Source: Lysobacteraceae bacterium (lineage in GTDB: Bacteria; Pseudomonadota; Gammaproteobacteria; Nevskiales; Nevskiaceae). Taken from it: a stretch of DNA of 64,000 nucleotides. The stretch spans positions 1 to 64,000 of the forward strand of contig PNMW01000058.1 in the NCBI GenBank assembly GCA_013823855.1, written 5' to 3'. Each line of letters starts with the position of its first letter. Positions within the stretch are counted from its first letter, which is position 1. A program made the translations under genes and the position numbers. The notes below the pieces were generated by a model. That model was not told where the DNA came from, made no database searches, and was given only the letters and a program-made list of their open reading frames with translations. Shown one piece after another: positions 25,243 to 34,468 of this stretch.

Positions 25243-26826
25243 TCAGGGCTTGGCGGGCACGCCGAGGGCGAGGAACAGCGGCGCACCCTGACGCTGGACC
25301 AGCATCGGCACGGTCTGTCCCGGCGTCAGCCGCCCGGTGACCTGGGCGTAGCGGTCGGCGCTGTCGATTTCCTGGCTGGCAATCGACAGGATCACGTCGC
25401 CAGTCACCAGGCCGGCATCGCGGCCCGGTCCCGGCCCGACTTCCACGACGCGCACGCCGCCGGACACCACTTTCTCGGCACGCCGTTCGAGATCGCTGAG
25501 CGTCTGCACGACGACGCCGAGCGGACGCCCGGCCGGATCGGCCGGTGCAGCTTTCGAATCGCCGGGGGCAGCGCCATCGCTGCTGCCGCTGCCATCGGCC
25601 AGATCCTGTTCGGCGAGTTCGCCGACCTCGACCTTGACCGTCACCCGGCGGCCGTCGCGCAGCACTTCCAGGGTCACGGTCTCGCCCGGCGTGACGTCGC
25701 CCACCAGCGGCTTCAGCGTCCGCGACGTGGCGATCTCGGTGTCGTTGAACTTGACGATGATGTCGCCGGCCTTGAGGCCGGACTGCTGCGCCGGACTGTC
25801 CGGCAGCACCCGGGCCAGCAGCGCACCGCCCGGCTTGTCCATGCCGAACGAGGCGGCCAGCTTGCGATCGACTTCCTGCATGACGATGCCGAGCCAGCCG
25901 CGCCGTACGCGGCCGGTTTCCTTCAACGATTTCGCGACCTTGGCAGCGACGTCGATCGGAATCGCGAAGGCAACACCCTGGAAACCGCCGTTCTGGCTGT
26001 AGATCTGCGAATTGACGCCGATCACCTCGCCCTTGAGGTTGAACAGCGGGCCGCCGGAATTGCCCGGGTTCACCGCCGCGTCGGTCTGGATGAACGGCAC
26101 GTACTGCTCGGTCTCCAGATTGCGGCCCTTCGCCGAAATGATGCCGGCGGTCACGGTGTAATCGAAGCCGAACGGCGAGCCGATCGCCAGCACCCAGTCG
26201 CCGACCCGGGACTTGCGCACGTCGGCCAGCTTCACCGCCGGCAGGTTCTTGGCGTCGATCTTCAGCAGCGCCAGATCGCTGCGCTCGTCGCTGCCGACCA
26301 GTTCCGCCGGAAACTGGCGGCGATCGGACAGGCGCACGACGATTTCCCTCGCGTTCTTGACCACGTGGTGGTTGGTGACGATGTAACCGTCCGACCACAG
26401 GATGAAGCCGGATCCCAGCGACTGCTCACCCCCCGGACCTGCGCCCTCGTCCGGGAAGCCTTCACCGTCACCTTCGCCTTCGCCGTCCGCCGGCGCATCG
26501 GCCGGATCATCCGAAGTGCCGCCGCTGCCGCCGCCATCGCCCGGCGGATTGCCGCCGCGCGCGCCGTCGCCATGCTCTTCGAGGAATTTCTTCAGCCAGT
26601 CCGGCACGGGTCGGCCATCGCTGCCGGGGCCGGCCGCCGCGGGGGATTCGCTTTCCACCGGCACGGCGCTGATGTTGACCACCGTCGGACTGACTTTTTC
26701 GACCAGCCCCGCGAGTTCCGGCAGACCGGCCGAGCGCTCGGACGAGCAGGCCGCCAGCAGACCGGCAGCGATCAGCACCGGCAGCGCCAGCACGGCGGTC
26801 TTGCGACCGGCGACGATGTGCATCAT
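25243..26826 (-). CDS. mucD: DegP/MucD-type periplasmic serine protease, probable lipoprotein
   Basis: This is an HtrA-family protease of 527 residues. The catalytic triad is His in TNHHVV, Asp in ERSDLALLKID and Ser in NPGNSGGPLF. Two PDZ domains follow (GWLGIVMQEVDRKLAASFG...; then PLGVVVQTLS...). It degrades or refolds misfolded envelope proteins, and in Pseudomonas it restrains AlgU. Two oddities stand out. The leader ends LLAACSS, a good lipobox, so the protein may be lipid-anchored. Between residues about 65 and 120 lies a Gly/Asp/Glu-rich insert (GDGGGSGG, DGEGEGDGEG) ahead of the protease core. The start ATG 26826 has GGAG upstream; a second ATG follows directly. It lies downstream of rseB, and mucC is missing. 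Confidence 0.93.
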   Translation of the reverse strand: MMHIVAGRKTAVLALPVLIAAGLLAACSSERSAGLPELAGLVEKVSPTVVNISAVPVESESPAAAGPGSDGRPVPDWLKKFLEEHGDGARGGNPPGDGGGSGGTSDDPADAPADGEGEGDGEGFPDEGAGPGGEQSLGSGFILWSDGYIVTNHHVVKNAREIVVRLSDRRQFPAELVGSDERSDLALLKIDAKNLPAVKLADVRKSRVGDWVLAIGSPFGFDYTVTAGIISAKGRNLETEQYVPFIQTDAAVNPGNSGGPLFNLKGEVIGVNSQIYSQNGGFQGVAFAIPIDVAAKVAKSLKETGRVRRGWLGIVMQEVDRKLAASFGMDKPGGALLARVLPDSPAQQSGLKAGDIIVKFNDTEIATSRTLKPLVGDVTPGETVTLEVLRDGRRVTVKVEVGELAEQDLADGSGSSDGAAPGDSKAAPADPAGRPLGVVVQTLSDLERRAEKVVSGGVRVVEVGPGPGRDAGLVTGDVILSIASQEIDSADRYAQVTGRLTPGQTVPMLVQRQGAPLFLALGVPAKP

Positions 26827-26950
26827 TCAACTCCAGGATGGCCCGGACCGGGGCCGGCGGATCAGCCGCGCGTCAGCGGCAGAAGAGGGTTCAGCGAACG
26901 CGGCAGTTGAACATGGGCTGTGTCGCGGCGGCAAGACGCGATGCCCGAAG

Positions 26951-26985
26951 CCCGGCGCTTGCCGGGAGGCCACGCCTGTGGCGTG
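26951..26985 (-). other. Two hairpins between rseB and mucD
   Basis: Directly after the rseB stop come CACGCC-ACA-GGCGTG and then CCCGGC-AAGC-GCCGGG (minus-strand reading). Neither is followed by a T-run. They may weaken or uncouple mucD expression from the rpoE operon or mark processing sites. No clear mucD promoter is seen in the 161-bp gap. Confidence 0.4.
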
Positions 26986-26987
26986 TT

Positions 26988-28073
26988 TCAGCGCGGCTGG
27001 GCCGGATTCGCGGGCGAGGTGATGGTCTGCGTCTGCGGCCCTTCGGACGGCGCCGGACCCCGCGCCGCGGACGCGTCACCCGGACCGGGCAGCGGGACGC
27101 GCAGGTTGTCGCCGATCATCTTGATCGCCGCCCCGGGGACTTCGCCGACGATGGTCACGTGGAACGAGCCGACCACGGTGCCATAGGCCTGCACCGCGCC
27201 GATGTGCGAGGCGCCGCTGACGCCCTTGGCTTCCTGCGAGCGCACCGTCGAGAACACCGAGATCGACGACAGGCCATCGGACAGCAGCAGGTGCTCGACA
27301 TTGCCGGAACCATCGGGCAGCAGGCGATCGTCATGCATCACGACCTTGAAACCGGGCGGCAGCTTGCCGAGCGTCACCTGCGGCTCGCCGTGCTGCTCGG
27401 CCGCCGGAACATCGTCCAGCTTCGGCAGGTTGCGGGTGATCAGGGTGAACTTGCGGGTGTCGACTTCGGTTTCGAAGGCTTCGTCGGGAATCGACTTCGG
27501 GAACGCCACCTCGGTGAACATCACCTGTTCCAGCACCTCGCTGCGAGAGCCGGTCAGGCTGATTTTCAGCGGCAGGCTGGTTTCCTGATCGGTCCAGACT
27601 TCGTAGCCGTAACGGTACTTGTCTCTGGGTCGCACGGTCACCCCGTTGCAGAGCCGGCCGGCGATGCGGCCTTCGCCTTCGCTGCGGAACTCGTAGTGCG
27701 CCTTGAGCTGCTCGACCCGTTCGACGGTGAGCTGGGCCAGGAAACCCTTGAGGCTCGGCCGCTCGACCGACACCGAGCGGCCTTTCGGCGTGATCGAGAT
27801 CAGGCGGTTGTCGATGCGCAGCAACTGCCGGGGATCGCCGGTCAGCGACACCATGCGCTCGCGCTCGCTGTCGTCCTTGTAACGATGCTGTACTCGCAGC
27901 ACCTCGAAACGTTCGTCGCCGCGGTAGATGACCACGCCCTGGTAGTTGCTGGTCCGCGACGCTTCGGCGGCCTGCACCAGCAGGGTTCCGGCGTCGGCAG
28001 ACGCATCACCCGGAGCCGCCTGGGCCGCCTGCGTGGTGCAGGCGACGCCTGCACAAAGCAACCAGCGACGCAT
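26988..28073 (-). CDS. rseB: RseB/MucB, periplasmic sensor of the sigma-E pathway
   Basis: This is an exported protein of 361 residues with signal peptide MRRWLLCAGVACTTQAAQA. The family core is seen in YQGVVIYRGDERFEVLRVQHRY, MVSLTGDPRQLLRIDN, and the MucB/RseB second domain with KVVMHDDRLLPDG and LSDGLSSISVFS. RseB binds the anti-sigma factor RseA in the periplasm and protects it from DegS-like cleavage until lipopolysaccharide or misfolded porins are sensed. Its ATG overlaps the rseA stop (TGATG), showing tight coupling. Confidence 0.93.
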   Translation of the reverse strand: MRRWLLCAGVACTTQAAQAAPGDASADAGTLLVQAAEASRTSNYQGVVIYRGDERFEVLRVQHRYKDDSERERMVSLTGDPRQLLRIDNRLISITPKGRSVSVERPSLKGFLAQLTVERVEQLKAHYEFRSEGEGRIAGRLCNGVTVRPRDKYRYGYEVWTDQETSLPLKISLTGSRSEVLEQVMFTEVAFPKSIPDEAFETEVDTRKFTLITRNLPKLDDVPAAEQHGEPQVTLGKLPPGFKVVMHDDRLLPDGSGNVEHLLLSDGLSSISVFSTVRSQEAKGVSGASHIGAVQAYGTVVGSFHVTIVGEVPGAAIKMIGDNLRVPLPGPGDASAARGPAPSEGPQTQTITSPANPAQPR

Positions 28074-28768
28074 CAGCGGTTACCGTCGGCCGGCCGATAG
28101 CTCGCTTGTTGCGCGACCAGTCGCGGATAGCCCAGCGAACCGCCCATGCCGGCATCGGCACCACGGGTGGCGTGCTGGATCAGGTAATCGGTCAGCTGGC
28201 GCTTGGACTCGGCGTCGAGATCATCCCAGGCCTGATTCTTCTCGCTGGCGACCTCGACCGGCAGCGTGCCGGTGAACTGGCCACCGGCGCCAATCTTGAC
28301 GATGTCCGAGCCGGACTCCGCCTGCGCGGTCTGCTCCGCCGTCGGCGCACCGCCATCGATCGGCCGGTCGAGCAGGTTGCGTCCACCGATCGCCACCACC
28401 GCGGTGATCGACGCCGCGACGGCCAGTCCGGCGAATCGTTGCCAGCGCAGGCTGCGGGCACTGACCGCCGATGCGGCAGCCGGCATTGGCGCCGGCGGCG
28501 CCACGGACCGCGGTCGCAGCAGCACGACCTTGGACGGCACGGCAACTTCCGGCTCGTCGTCGAGCGCGGCCATGATGCTGGCGGTCAGGTCGAGACGCGG
28601 CCTGGCGATCGCGACGCCCGCCAGCGCATCCCGGGTCAGGCACATGCGGGTCCAGCGCGCTTTCAGCGCCGGCGACCGTTCGATCGCCGCGAGCGCGGCC
28701 TCGACCTCGTCCGGGGTGCATTCACCGTCCAACAGCGCCGACAGCAGTTCTTCAGACATTTCGCTCAT
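28073..28768 (-). CDS. rseA: Anti-sigma-E factor RseA/MucA
   Basis: This is a single-pass inner-membrane anti-sigma factor, 231 residues from ATG 28768. The cytoplasmic N-terminal RseA domain is MSEELLSALLDGECTPDEVEAAL, with the RWTRMCLTRDALAG helix. A membrane helix follows near residues 125-145 (RFAGLAVAASITAVVAIGG), then a periplasmic part that binds RseB. The ORF track starts 21 codons earlier in unrelated sequence. Another ATG three codons downstream is possible. It lies 133 bp downstream of rpoE and overlaps rseB. Confidence 0.92.
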   Translation of the reverse strand: MSEMSEELLSALLDGECTPDEVEAALAAIERSPALKARWTRMCLTRDALAGVAIARPRLDLTASIMAALDDEPEVAVPSKVVLLRPRSVAPPAPMPAAASAVSARSLRWQRFAGLAVAASITAVVAIGGRNLLDRPIDGGAPTAEQTAQAESGSDIVKIGAGGQFTGTLPVEVASEKNQAWDDLDAESKRQLTDYLIQHATRGADAGMGGSLGYPRLVAQQASYRPADGNR

Positions 28769-28901
28769 TCCGGACCGGGCCTTGAAGCCGCGACATGGGA
28801 CATTAACCGCGGCTGAACACAAAAGTTCCAACCGCCTACTGGCAAAAACGAATCAAGCTTCATGCGGGTGCATCGAAACGGACTGACGGTCATCGGACCC
28901 T

Positions 28902-29474
28902 TCAACTCATCAATGGGTTCACGACTGCGTCAATTGCTTCCCGGGCGCGGAAGATCCGCGAGCGCACCGTCCCGATCGGGCAGTCCATGGCCTCGGCAAT
29001 TTCTTCGTAGCTCAGACCTTCCAGCTCGCGCAGCACGATCGCCTGGCGCAGGTCCGGCGGCAGCTTGGCGATCACTTCGCCCACCTTCTGCTTGATCTCG
29101 TCGGACAGCAGCAGCGATTCCGGCGTGTCGACGTCGCTCAGGTGCTCGGTGTGGCCGAACTGCTCGGCATCGACGATATCGATATCCTGGGTCGACGGCC
29201 GGCGGCCGCGCGACACCAGATGATTCTTCGCCGTGTTGATGCCGATCCGGTACAGCCAGGTGTAGAACGCGCTGTTGCCCTGGAAGCCCTTCAGCGCGCG
29301 CCAGGCCTTGATCAGGGTTTCCTGGGCGACGTCCGGAGCATCGCCGTCGCCAACCAGACGGCTGACCAGCTGCACGATTTTGTGCTGGTACTTGCGAACC
29401 AGCAGTTCGAATGCCCGCTTGTCGCCTTTCTGCGCAAGGACAACCAGTTCTTCGTCGGTGATGTCGGGATTCAT
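28902..29474 (-). CDS. rpoE: RNA polymerase sigma factor RpoE/AlgU
   Basis: This is an envelope-stress ECF sigma factor, 190 residues from ATG 29474 (MNPDITDEELVVLAQKGDKRAFELL). Region 2 has KYQHKIVQLVSRLVGD, the DVAQETLIKAW motif and GNSAFYTWLYRIGINTAKNHLVSRGRR, nearly as in AlgU. Region 4 has VLRELEGLSYEEIAEAMDCPIGTVRSRIFRAREAI. The track start is a GTG nine codons upstream. It heads rpoE-rseA-rseB and is divergent from nadB across 113 bp, as in Pseudomonas and E. coli. I could not find a convincing sigma-E-type autoregulatory promoter. Confidence 0.96.
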   Translation of the reverse strand: MNPDITDEELVVLAQKGDKRAFELLVRKYQHKIVQLVSRLVGDGDAPDVAQETLIKAWRALKGFQGNSAFYTWLYRIGINTAKNHLVSRGRRPSTQDIDIVDAEQFGHTEHLSDVDTPESLLLSDEIKQKVGEVIAKLPPDLRQAIVLRELEGLSYEEIAEAMDCPIGTVRSRIFRAREAIDAVVNPLMS

Positions 29475-29587
29475 GCGCTTTGGGAGGACGGGGTGCCGCA
29501 CCCGCGTCGCCGGGGATTCTGGCTAAACTCCGCGACTGTTCGTAGTCGTCAGCGTTCAACAAATACTAGCAAGCCCCACACTCCTGC

Positions 29588-31177
29588 GTGAACGAATCCG
29601 ATGTGCTGATCCTCGGCAGTGGCGCCGCCGGACTCTCTGCAGCGCTGCGCCTGGCCAAGGCCGGCCATCGCGTCTGCGTGGTCTCCAAGGGCACCCTCGC
29701 CAGCGGATCGACCTTGTGGGCGCAGGGCGGCATCTCCGCCGTCCTCGACGAGGAGGATTCGGTCGAAGCCCACGTCCAGGACACGCTGATCGCTGGCGCC
29801 GGCCTTTGCGACGAGGCCGCTGTCCGCTTCACTGTCGAGCGTGGTCCCGAGTGCATCGCCTGGCTGGTCGACCAGGGCGTGGTGTTCACCCATGCCGATG
29901 GCGAACTCAGAGGTCAGCGGCTGCACCTGACCCGTGAAGGCGGCCACAGCCACCGCCGCGTGGTGCACGCCGCCGACGCCACCGGCCACGCGGTGGAAAC
30001 CACGCTGGCCGCGCTGGCCGAAGGCCATCCGCTGATCGAGGTGCGCGAGCGCACCGTCGCCGTCGACCTGATCGTCGACAAGACCGCACGCCGCGTGCAG
30101 GGCGCCTATCTGTACGACCGGCGCGGCAAGGGCATCGAAGCGGTCGCCGCCAAGGCCGTGATCCTGGCCACCGGCGGCGCCAATCAGGTGTACCTGTATT
30201 CGTCGAATCCGTTCGGCGCCTCCGGCGACGGCATCGCGATGGCCTGGCGCGCCGGTTGCCGGGTCGCGAACATGGAATTCATGCAGTTCCATCCGACCAC
30301 GCTGTACCACGGCGATTCGCGCTCGTTCCTGATTTCCGAAGCGCTCAGAGGCGAAGGCGCGACCCTGCACGTGCCGAACCCGGATGGCAGCGTCGGCGAG
30401 CGTTTCATGGCGCGCTTCGATGCCCGCGGCGAACTGGCCCCGCGCGACATCGTGGCGCGCGCCATCGACCACGAGATGAAGCGCCTCGGCGTCAAGCACG
30501 TCTGGCTCGATATCAGCCACAAGCCCGCCGAGTTCGTCCGCGAGCATTTTCCGTCGATCCACGCCCACTGCCTGAAACTCGGCCTGGACATCACCCGGCA
30601 GCCGATCCCGGTGGTGCCGTCGGCGCATTTCACCTGCGGCGGCGTGGTCACCGATCTCGACGCCCGCACCGACATCGCCGGGCTCTACGCGGCAGGAGAA
30701 TGCGCCAGCACCGGCCTGCACGGCGCCAATCGCCTGGCCTCGAATTCGCTGCTCGAATGCCTGGTGTTCGCCGATGCCGCCGCCAACGACCTGATCCGCG
30801 AACTGCCAAACCTGCCGGCGCCGCCGGCGCTCAAGCCCTGGGACGAATCGCGGGTCTCGGATTCCGACGAAGATGTCGTGGTCAGCCACAACTGGCTGGA
30901 ACTGCGCACCTTCATGTGGGACTACGTCGGCATCGTCCGCACCTCCAAGCGCCTGCTGCGCGCCCGGCACCGGGTGGCGCTGCTGAAGCGCGAGATCATC
31001 GAGTTCTACCAGCACTACCGGGTCAGCCATCACCTGATCGAGCTGCGCAATCTGGTCACCGTCGCGGAACTCATCGTCGACTCGGCGCTGGCCCGCCGCG
31101 AAAGCCGCGGCCTGCACTACACGCTGGATTTCCCGGAAACCGAGCCGGTCGCCGTCCCGACCGTGCTGAGCCCCTGA
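29588..31177 (+). CDS. nadB: L-aspartate oxidase
   Basis: This is a flavoenzyme of 529 residues that oxidises aspartate to iminoaspartate, the first step of NAD synthesis. The FAD-binding N terminus is [23 protein letters not shown]. The substrate and active-site regions include [19 protein letters not shown]-like [23 protein letters not shown] and [10 protein letters not shown]...[25 protein letters not shown]. The start is a GTG (29588) without a strong ribosome site. An ATG is not available near the expected N terminus. It is divergent from rpoE and is followed by mobA after 10 bp. Confidence 0.95.
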   Translation: MNESDVLILGSGAAGLSAALRLAKAGHRVCVVSKGTLASGSTLWAQGGISAVLDEEDSVEAHVQDTLIAGAGLCDEAAVRFTVERGPECIAWLVDQGVVFTHADGELRGQRLHLTREGGHSHRRVVHAADATGHAVETTLAALAEGHPLIEVRERTVAVDLIVDKTARRVQGAYLYDRRGKGIEAVAAKAVILATGGANQVYLYSSNPFGASGDGIAMAWRAGCRVANMEFMQFHPTTLYHGDSRSFLISEALRGEGATLHVPNPDGSVGERFMARFDARGELAPRDIVARAIDHEMKRLGVKHVWLDISHKPAEFVREHFPSIHAHCLKLGLDITRQPIPVVPSAHFTCGGVVTDLDARTDIAGLYAAGECASTGLHGANRLASNSLLECLVFADAAANDLIRELPNLPAPPALKPWDESRVSDSDEDVVVSHNWLELRTFMWDYVGIVRTSKRLLRARHRVALLKREIIEFYQHYRVSHHLIELRNLVTVAELIVDSALARRESRGLHYTLDFPETEPVAVPTVLSP

Positions 31178-31187
31178 GCCGGTCGCG

Positions 31188-31793
31188 ATGACCCGGCCCG
31201 ACTCCGTGATCCTCTGCGGCGGCGCCGGACAACGCCTCGACGGCGTCGACAAGCCGCTGGAACCGCTGGCCGGCCGGCCGCTGTTCGAACACGTGCTGCA
31301 GCGGATCGCAGGCCAGGCCGGCGAGATCATCGTCAGCGCCAACCGCAACGCGGCGCAGTACGCGGGCTATGGCCTGCGGGTGGTCGACGATGGCCGCCAC
31401 GCCGGTCGCGGCCCGCTGGCCGGGATCGCCGCCGGGCTGGCCGTCGCCAATGCCGGGGATGTGCTGGTCGTGCCCGGCGATGCGCCGCTGCTGCCCGACG
31501 ATCTCGCGGTCCGCCTCGACGAAGCCCGGCACCGCGCGGGCGCCGCCATCGCCTTCGTCGACGACGGCCACGGCCCGCAGCCGCTGTGCTGCCTGCTGCC
31601 GCGCGCCCTGCTGGCGGATCTGCAGCGCTACCTCGACGACGGCGGCAGCACGCCGCGCGACTGGCAGGCGCGCCATCGCGCGATCGGTGTCAGCTTCGCC
31701 GAATGGCCACGCTGGGGCTGGAGCGCCAACACGCCCGAGGAATGGCAGGACGCCGAGCTGCGGCTGTCCGACCACCTGAGCATCACCGAGTGA
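31188..31793 (+). CDS. mobA: Molybdenum cofactor guanylyltransferase
   Basis: This is a nucleotidyltransferase of 201 residues that joins GMP to molybdopterin to give the MGD cofactor of DMSO-reductase-family enzymes. The signature VILCGGAGQRLDGVDKPLEPLAGRPL at the N terminus includes the GTP-binding loop and the conserved DK. VVPGDAPLLPDDL carries the metal-binding Asp. No molybdoenzyme is encoded in the window. It lies between nadB and moeA, with gaps of 10 and 7 bp, so it is probably in one transcript with them. Confidence 0.93.
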   Translation: MTRPDSVILCGGAGQRLDGVDKPLEPLAGRPLFEHVLQRIAGQAGEIIVSANRNAAQYAGYGLRVVDDGRHAGRGPLAGIAAGLAVANAGDVLVVPGDAPLLPDDLAVRLDEARHRAGAAIAFVDDGHGPQPLCCLLPRALLADLQRYLDDGGSTPRDWQARHRAIGVSFAEWPRWGWSANTPEEWQDAELRLSDHLSITE

Positions 31794-31800
31794 ACCCGCC

Positions 31801-33039
31801 ATGGCCATGATCGCGCTCGAAGACGCCCTCGCCGCCTATGCCCGCACGGTGCGGCCGCTGCCCGCCGTCGAGCGGCCGACCATCGAGGCCTGCGGCCAGG
31901 TGCTGGCCGCCGCCGCGCACGCGCAGACCGATCTGCCGCGCTTCGACCAGAGCGCGCTCGACGGCTACTGCTTTGCGACCGGCGACCTCGCCGGGGCCAG
32001 TGCCGCCGATCCGGTGCGCCTGCCGATCGTCCAGACCATCGCCGCCAGCGGTCACGCCAGCCGCCCGGTCCTGAAGCCGGGCACTGCGGCGCGGATCTTC
32101 ACCGGCGCCATGCTGCCGATCGGCGCCGATGCGATGCAGGCCCAGGAACGGGCGCAGCGCGACGGCGACGCGCTGCTGTTCGCGAAACCGTTTCCGAGCG
32201 GCCGCAACATCCGCCGGCAGGCCGAGGAGCTGACCAGGGGCACCGTGCTGGCCGACGCCGGCCAGCGCATCGGCCCGGGGCTGCTGGCCTCGCTGGTCAA
32301 TGCCGAAGTCGCCACCGTTCGCGTCCACCGCCCGCCGCGGATCCGGGTCTTCGTCACCGGCGACGAGATCCGCCCGGCCGGCAGCGCGCTCAAGCCCGGC
32401 GAGATCCATGACGCCAACGGGCCGCTGATCTCGGCACTGCTGCGCAGCCAGGGCGTCGAGACGCCGCCGCCGGTCCACCTCGGCGACGATCCGGCTGCCG
32501 TGCGCGCCGCGCTCGAAACAGCCCTGGCCGAAGCCGATCTGGTGATCACCGCCGGTGGCGCTTCGGTCGGCGACAAGGATTTCCTGCCGGCGGCCGCCGA
32601 ATCGCTCGGCGTGCAGCGGGTGTTCTGGAAGGTCGCCCAGAAGCCGGCCAAACCGCTGTTCTTCGGCGTGCGCGAAGACGCCGACGGCCGGCAGCGGCTG
32701 ATGATGGCGCTGCCCGGCAATCCGGGCGCGGTGCTGATCAGCATGGTGCTGCATGTGCGACTGGTGCTCGACCACCTGGCCGGACTGCAGCGTCCGGACC
32801 TCGGCTGGACCCGAGGCGTGCTCGACCATCCGGTCGAGCGCGACGACGAGCGCGCCCGTCTGGTCCGCATGCGCCTGCGCCGTGACGAAAACGGCGTTGC
32901 CCGGCTGAATCCGCTGCCTCGGCAGGATTCGCACATGCTGTCGAACCTCGGGCGCGCCGACGTGCTGGTCTGGGTCGAAGCCGGAACCGATCCGGTGCCG
33001 GCCGGCGCCGCGCTGCGCTGGATCGCGCTGCCGGAATGA
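31801..33039 (+). CDS. moeA: Molybdopterin molybdenumtransferase
   Basis: This protein has 412 residues and inserts molybdate into adenylylated molybdopterin. Family marks are FDQSALDGYCF (usually SAMDGYA), GTAARIFTGAMLPIGADAM, then FVTGDEI, EIHDANGPLISALL, ITAGGASVGDKDF, and MALPGNPGAVLISMVLHV. The start ATG 31801 has a second ATG two codons on. A 4-bp overlap (ATGA) joins it to the next gene. moaB, another cofactor gene, is at 47.8 kb. The remaining moa genes are elsewhere. Confidence 0.94.
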   Translation: MAMIALEDALAAYARTVRPLPAVERPTIEACGQVLAAAAHAQTDLPRFDQSALDGYCFATGDLAGASAADPVRLPIVQTIAASGHASRPVLKPGTAARIFTGAMLPIGADAMQAQERAQRDGDALLFAKPFPSGRNIRRQAEELTRGTVLADAGQRIGPGLLASLVNAEVATVRVHRPPRIRVFVTGDEIRPAGSALKPGEIHDANGPLISALLRSQGVETPPPVHLGDDPAAVRAALETALAEADLVITAGGASVGDKDFLPAAAESLGVQRVFWKVAQKPAKPLFFGVREDADGRQRLMMALPGNPGAVLISMVLHVRLVLDHLAGLQRPDLGWTRGVLDHPVERDDERARLVRMRLRRDENGVARLNPLPRQDSHMLSNLGRADVLVWVEAGTDPVPAGAALRWIALPE

Positions 33040-34232
33040 GCCCGGCGGCAGCGGACGCATACGCGGCCGAGATCCACGCCGTCACCGACCGTCTGCTGCT
33101 CGAACACGGCGAGTTCGATCCGTTCGAGTTCCTGCTGCGTCGCGGCTGGCTCGATTACGCCGACTTCAGCGCCTGGCAGCGTGGCGCCCCGGTATCGCTG
33201 CAGGCCGTGCTGCAGACACCGGTCGACACGGCGATCGCCGCGCTCGAACGGGCGCAGCGCTACGCCCGCGCCCAGGGCCTGCAGCTCGAACGGCGCCCGG
33301 CCGGCGGCGGCGAGATCGGCCGCGATCCGCATTTCGCGCTGCTCTGCAGCAGCCTGCTGAAGCGGCCAGGCGATCGCCCGCAGGGCGATCTGTTCCAGGA
33401 CAGCGCCGCCCTGTTCACCCTCGATGCGTTGCGCGCCGCCCTCGCCCGCCACGATCACGCGGCCATCGCCGCGCTGCTGTCGCGCCTGCAGCGCGAGGCG
33501 CCGCGCGAGGTGCCCGGCTATGCCGCGCTGCACGCGGCGATCGACGGCGATCCGGCCCAGACCGCGGCGCAGCGGCGGCTGCAGATCGAGCAGCAGCTGG
33601 CGCCGGCCGCACAGCGCCTGCTCGGACCGGCGGCGCGCGGCTATCTGGCGCCGCTGTGGATCGCGCTGGCGCAGAGGCTGACCAGGGAATCGCCGGACGC
33701 CGACGACCTGCAGCTGCACCCCAGCCATGCCTGGATGGCGGCCGGCCACTGGCGCGACGCCGCGGCCAGCATCACCGCGTCATCGCGCGACTGGACCCGG
33801 GCGCCGGCGCTGATCACCCGGCTGGCGCTGATCCAGGCCCGCCAGCACCGGCTGGCGGAGTCGCGACGCCTGCGCATGCGCCTGTGCTGGCAGTTCCCGG
33901 ACGCCGCCAGCGCGATGTTCGACCGGCTGGGCGCGGATGATCCCGACAGCGCGCTGCTACGCCGCTGGCCGGAGTTCCAGCGGGCCGAGCCAGCGCTGCC
34001 GGTCAGCCGCTTCCCGGCCTGGCTGCTGCTGGCCGATCCGCGGCAGCGCGACTGGCTGCCGCCCGACCAGCCGCCGGTCACGCTGGCGTCCGATGACGAC
34101 CAGGCCTGCTACCGCGCGCTGCACCGCCTGCTCGGCGCCCCGGACGATCTCGATGCGCGCCGCGCGCTGAAGGCGGCACAGCCGGAATTGCTGCAGGCCT
34201 TTCTCGGCCTGCGCGCCCGCGGCGCGGTCTGA
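33036..34232 (+). CDS. Uncharacterised protein overlapping moeA
   Basis: This protein has 398 residues and no signal peptide, membrane helix or motif that I recognise. It is rich in Ala, Arg, Leu and Gln, and is predicted mostly helical. The N-terminal part reads HAVTDRLLLEHGEFDPFEFLLRRGWLDYADFSAWQRG. The middle and C-terminal parts have short helix-turn-helix stretches (HAWMAAGHWRDAAASI, RLALIQARQHRLAESRRLRMRLCW) that resemble degenerate TPR-like hairpins. The coding pattern matches the neighbours, and the ATGA overlap with moeA implies coupled translation. A link to molybdenum cofactor is suggested only by position. Confidence 0.7.
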   Translation: MSPAAADAYAAEIHAVTDRLLLEHGEFDPFEFLLRRGWLDYADFSAWQRGAPVSLQAVLQTPVDTAIAALERAQRYARAQGLQLERRPAGGGEIGRDPHFALLCSSLLKRPGDRPQGDLFQDSAALFTLDALRAALARHDHAAIAALLSRLQREAPREVPGYAALHAAIDGDPAQTAAQRRLQIEQQLAPAAQRLLGPAARGYLAPLWIALAQRLTRESPDADDLQLHPSHAWMAAGHWRDAAASITASSRDWTRAPALITRLALIQARQHRLAESRRLRMRLCWQFPDAASAMFDRLGADDPDSALLRRWPEFQRAEPALPVSRFPAWLLLADPRQRDWLPPDQPPVTLASDDDQACYRALHRLLGAPDDLDARRALKAAQPELLQAFLGLRARGAV

Positions 34233-34468
34233 CCTCTTTTCGGTCGTCTTCCCGGGCGCCGTGACAGCGATCGCCGACCGGTCCGCCGGCGGGATGACCA
34301 CGGCGTGGTGGCCGGCAGTCGGCATGGCGACGCAAGGGCTGGCCGGCACCGGGTGGCAATCGTGAAGGGCACGACGAGCGCAACCGGATCCGGGCGGAAT
34401 CCCGACCCCGCAAGACGTCCGGCCGGGAGCAACCGCCCCCGACTTCATCGTCGGCGGCGCCCCTCGTC

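Noticed and set aside
29475-29587. Sigma-E-type autoregulatory promoter of rpoE (GAAC-like -35)
   Set aside because: A TGAACG sequence is present, but no TCTGA/TCAAA-like -10 at the right distance follows. I could not support it.
34421-34437. B12-box-like sequence GGCCGGGAGCAACCGCC with a partly cobalamin-riboswitch-like surrounding on plus strand
   Set aside because: The order of the other conserved riboswitch elements is wrong, and no plus-strand gene follows. It is probably a chance GC-rich match. A covariance-model search would decide.
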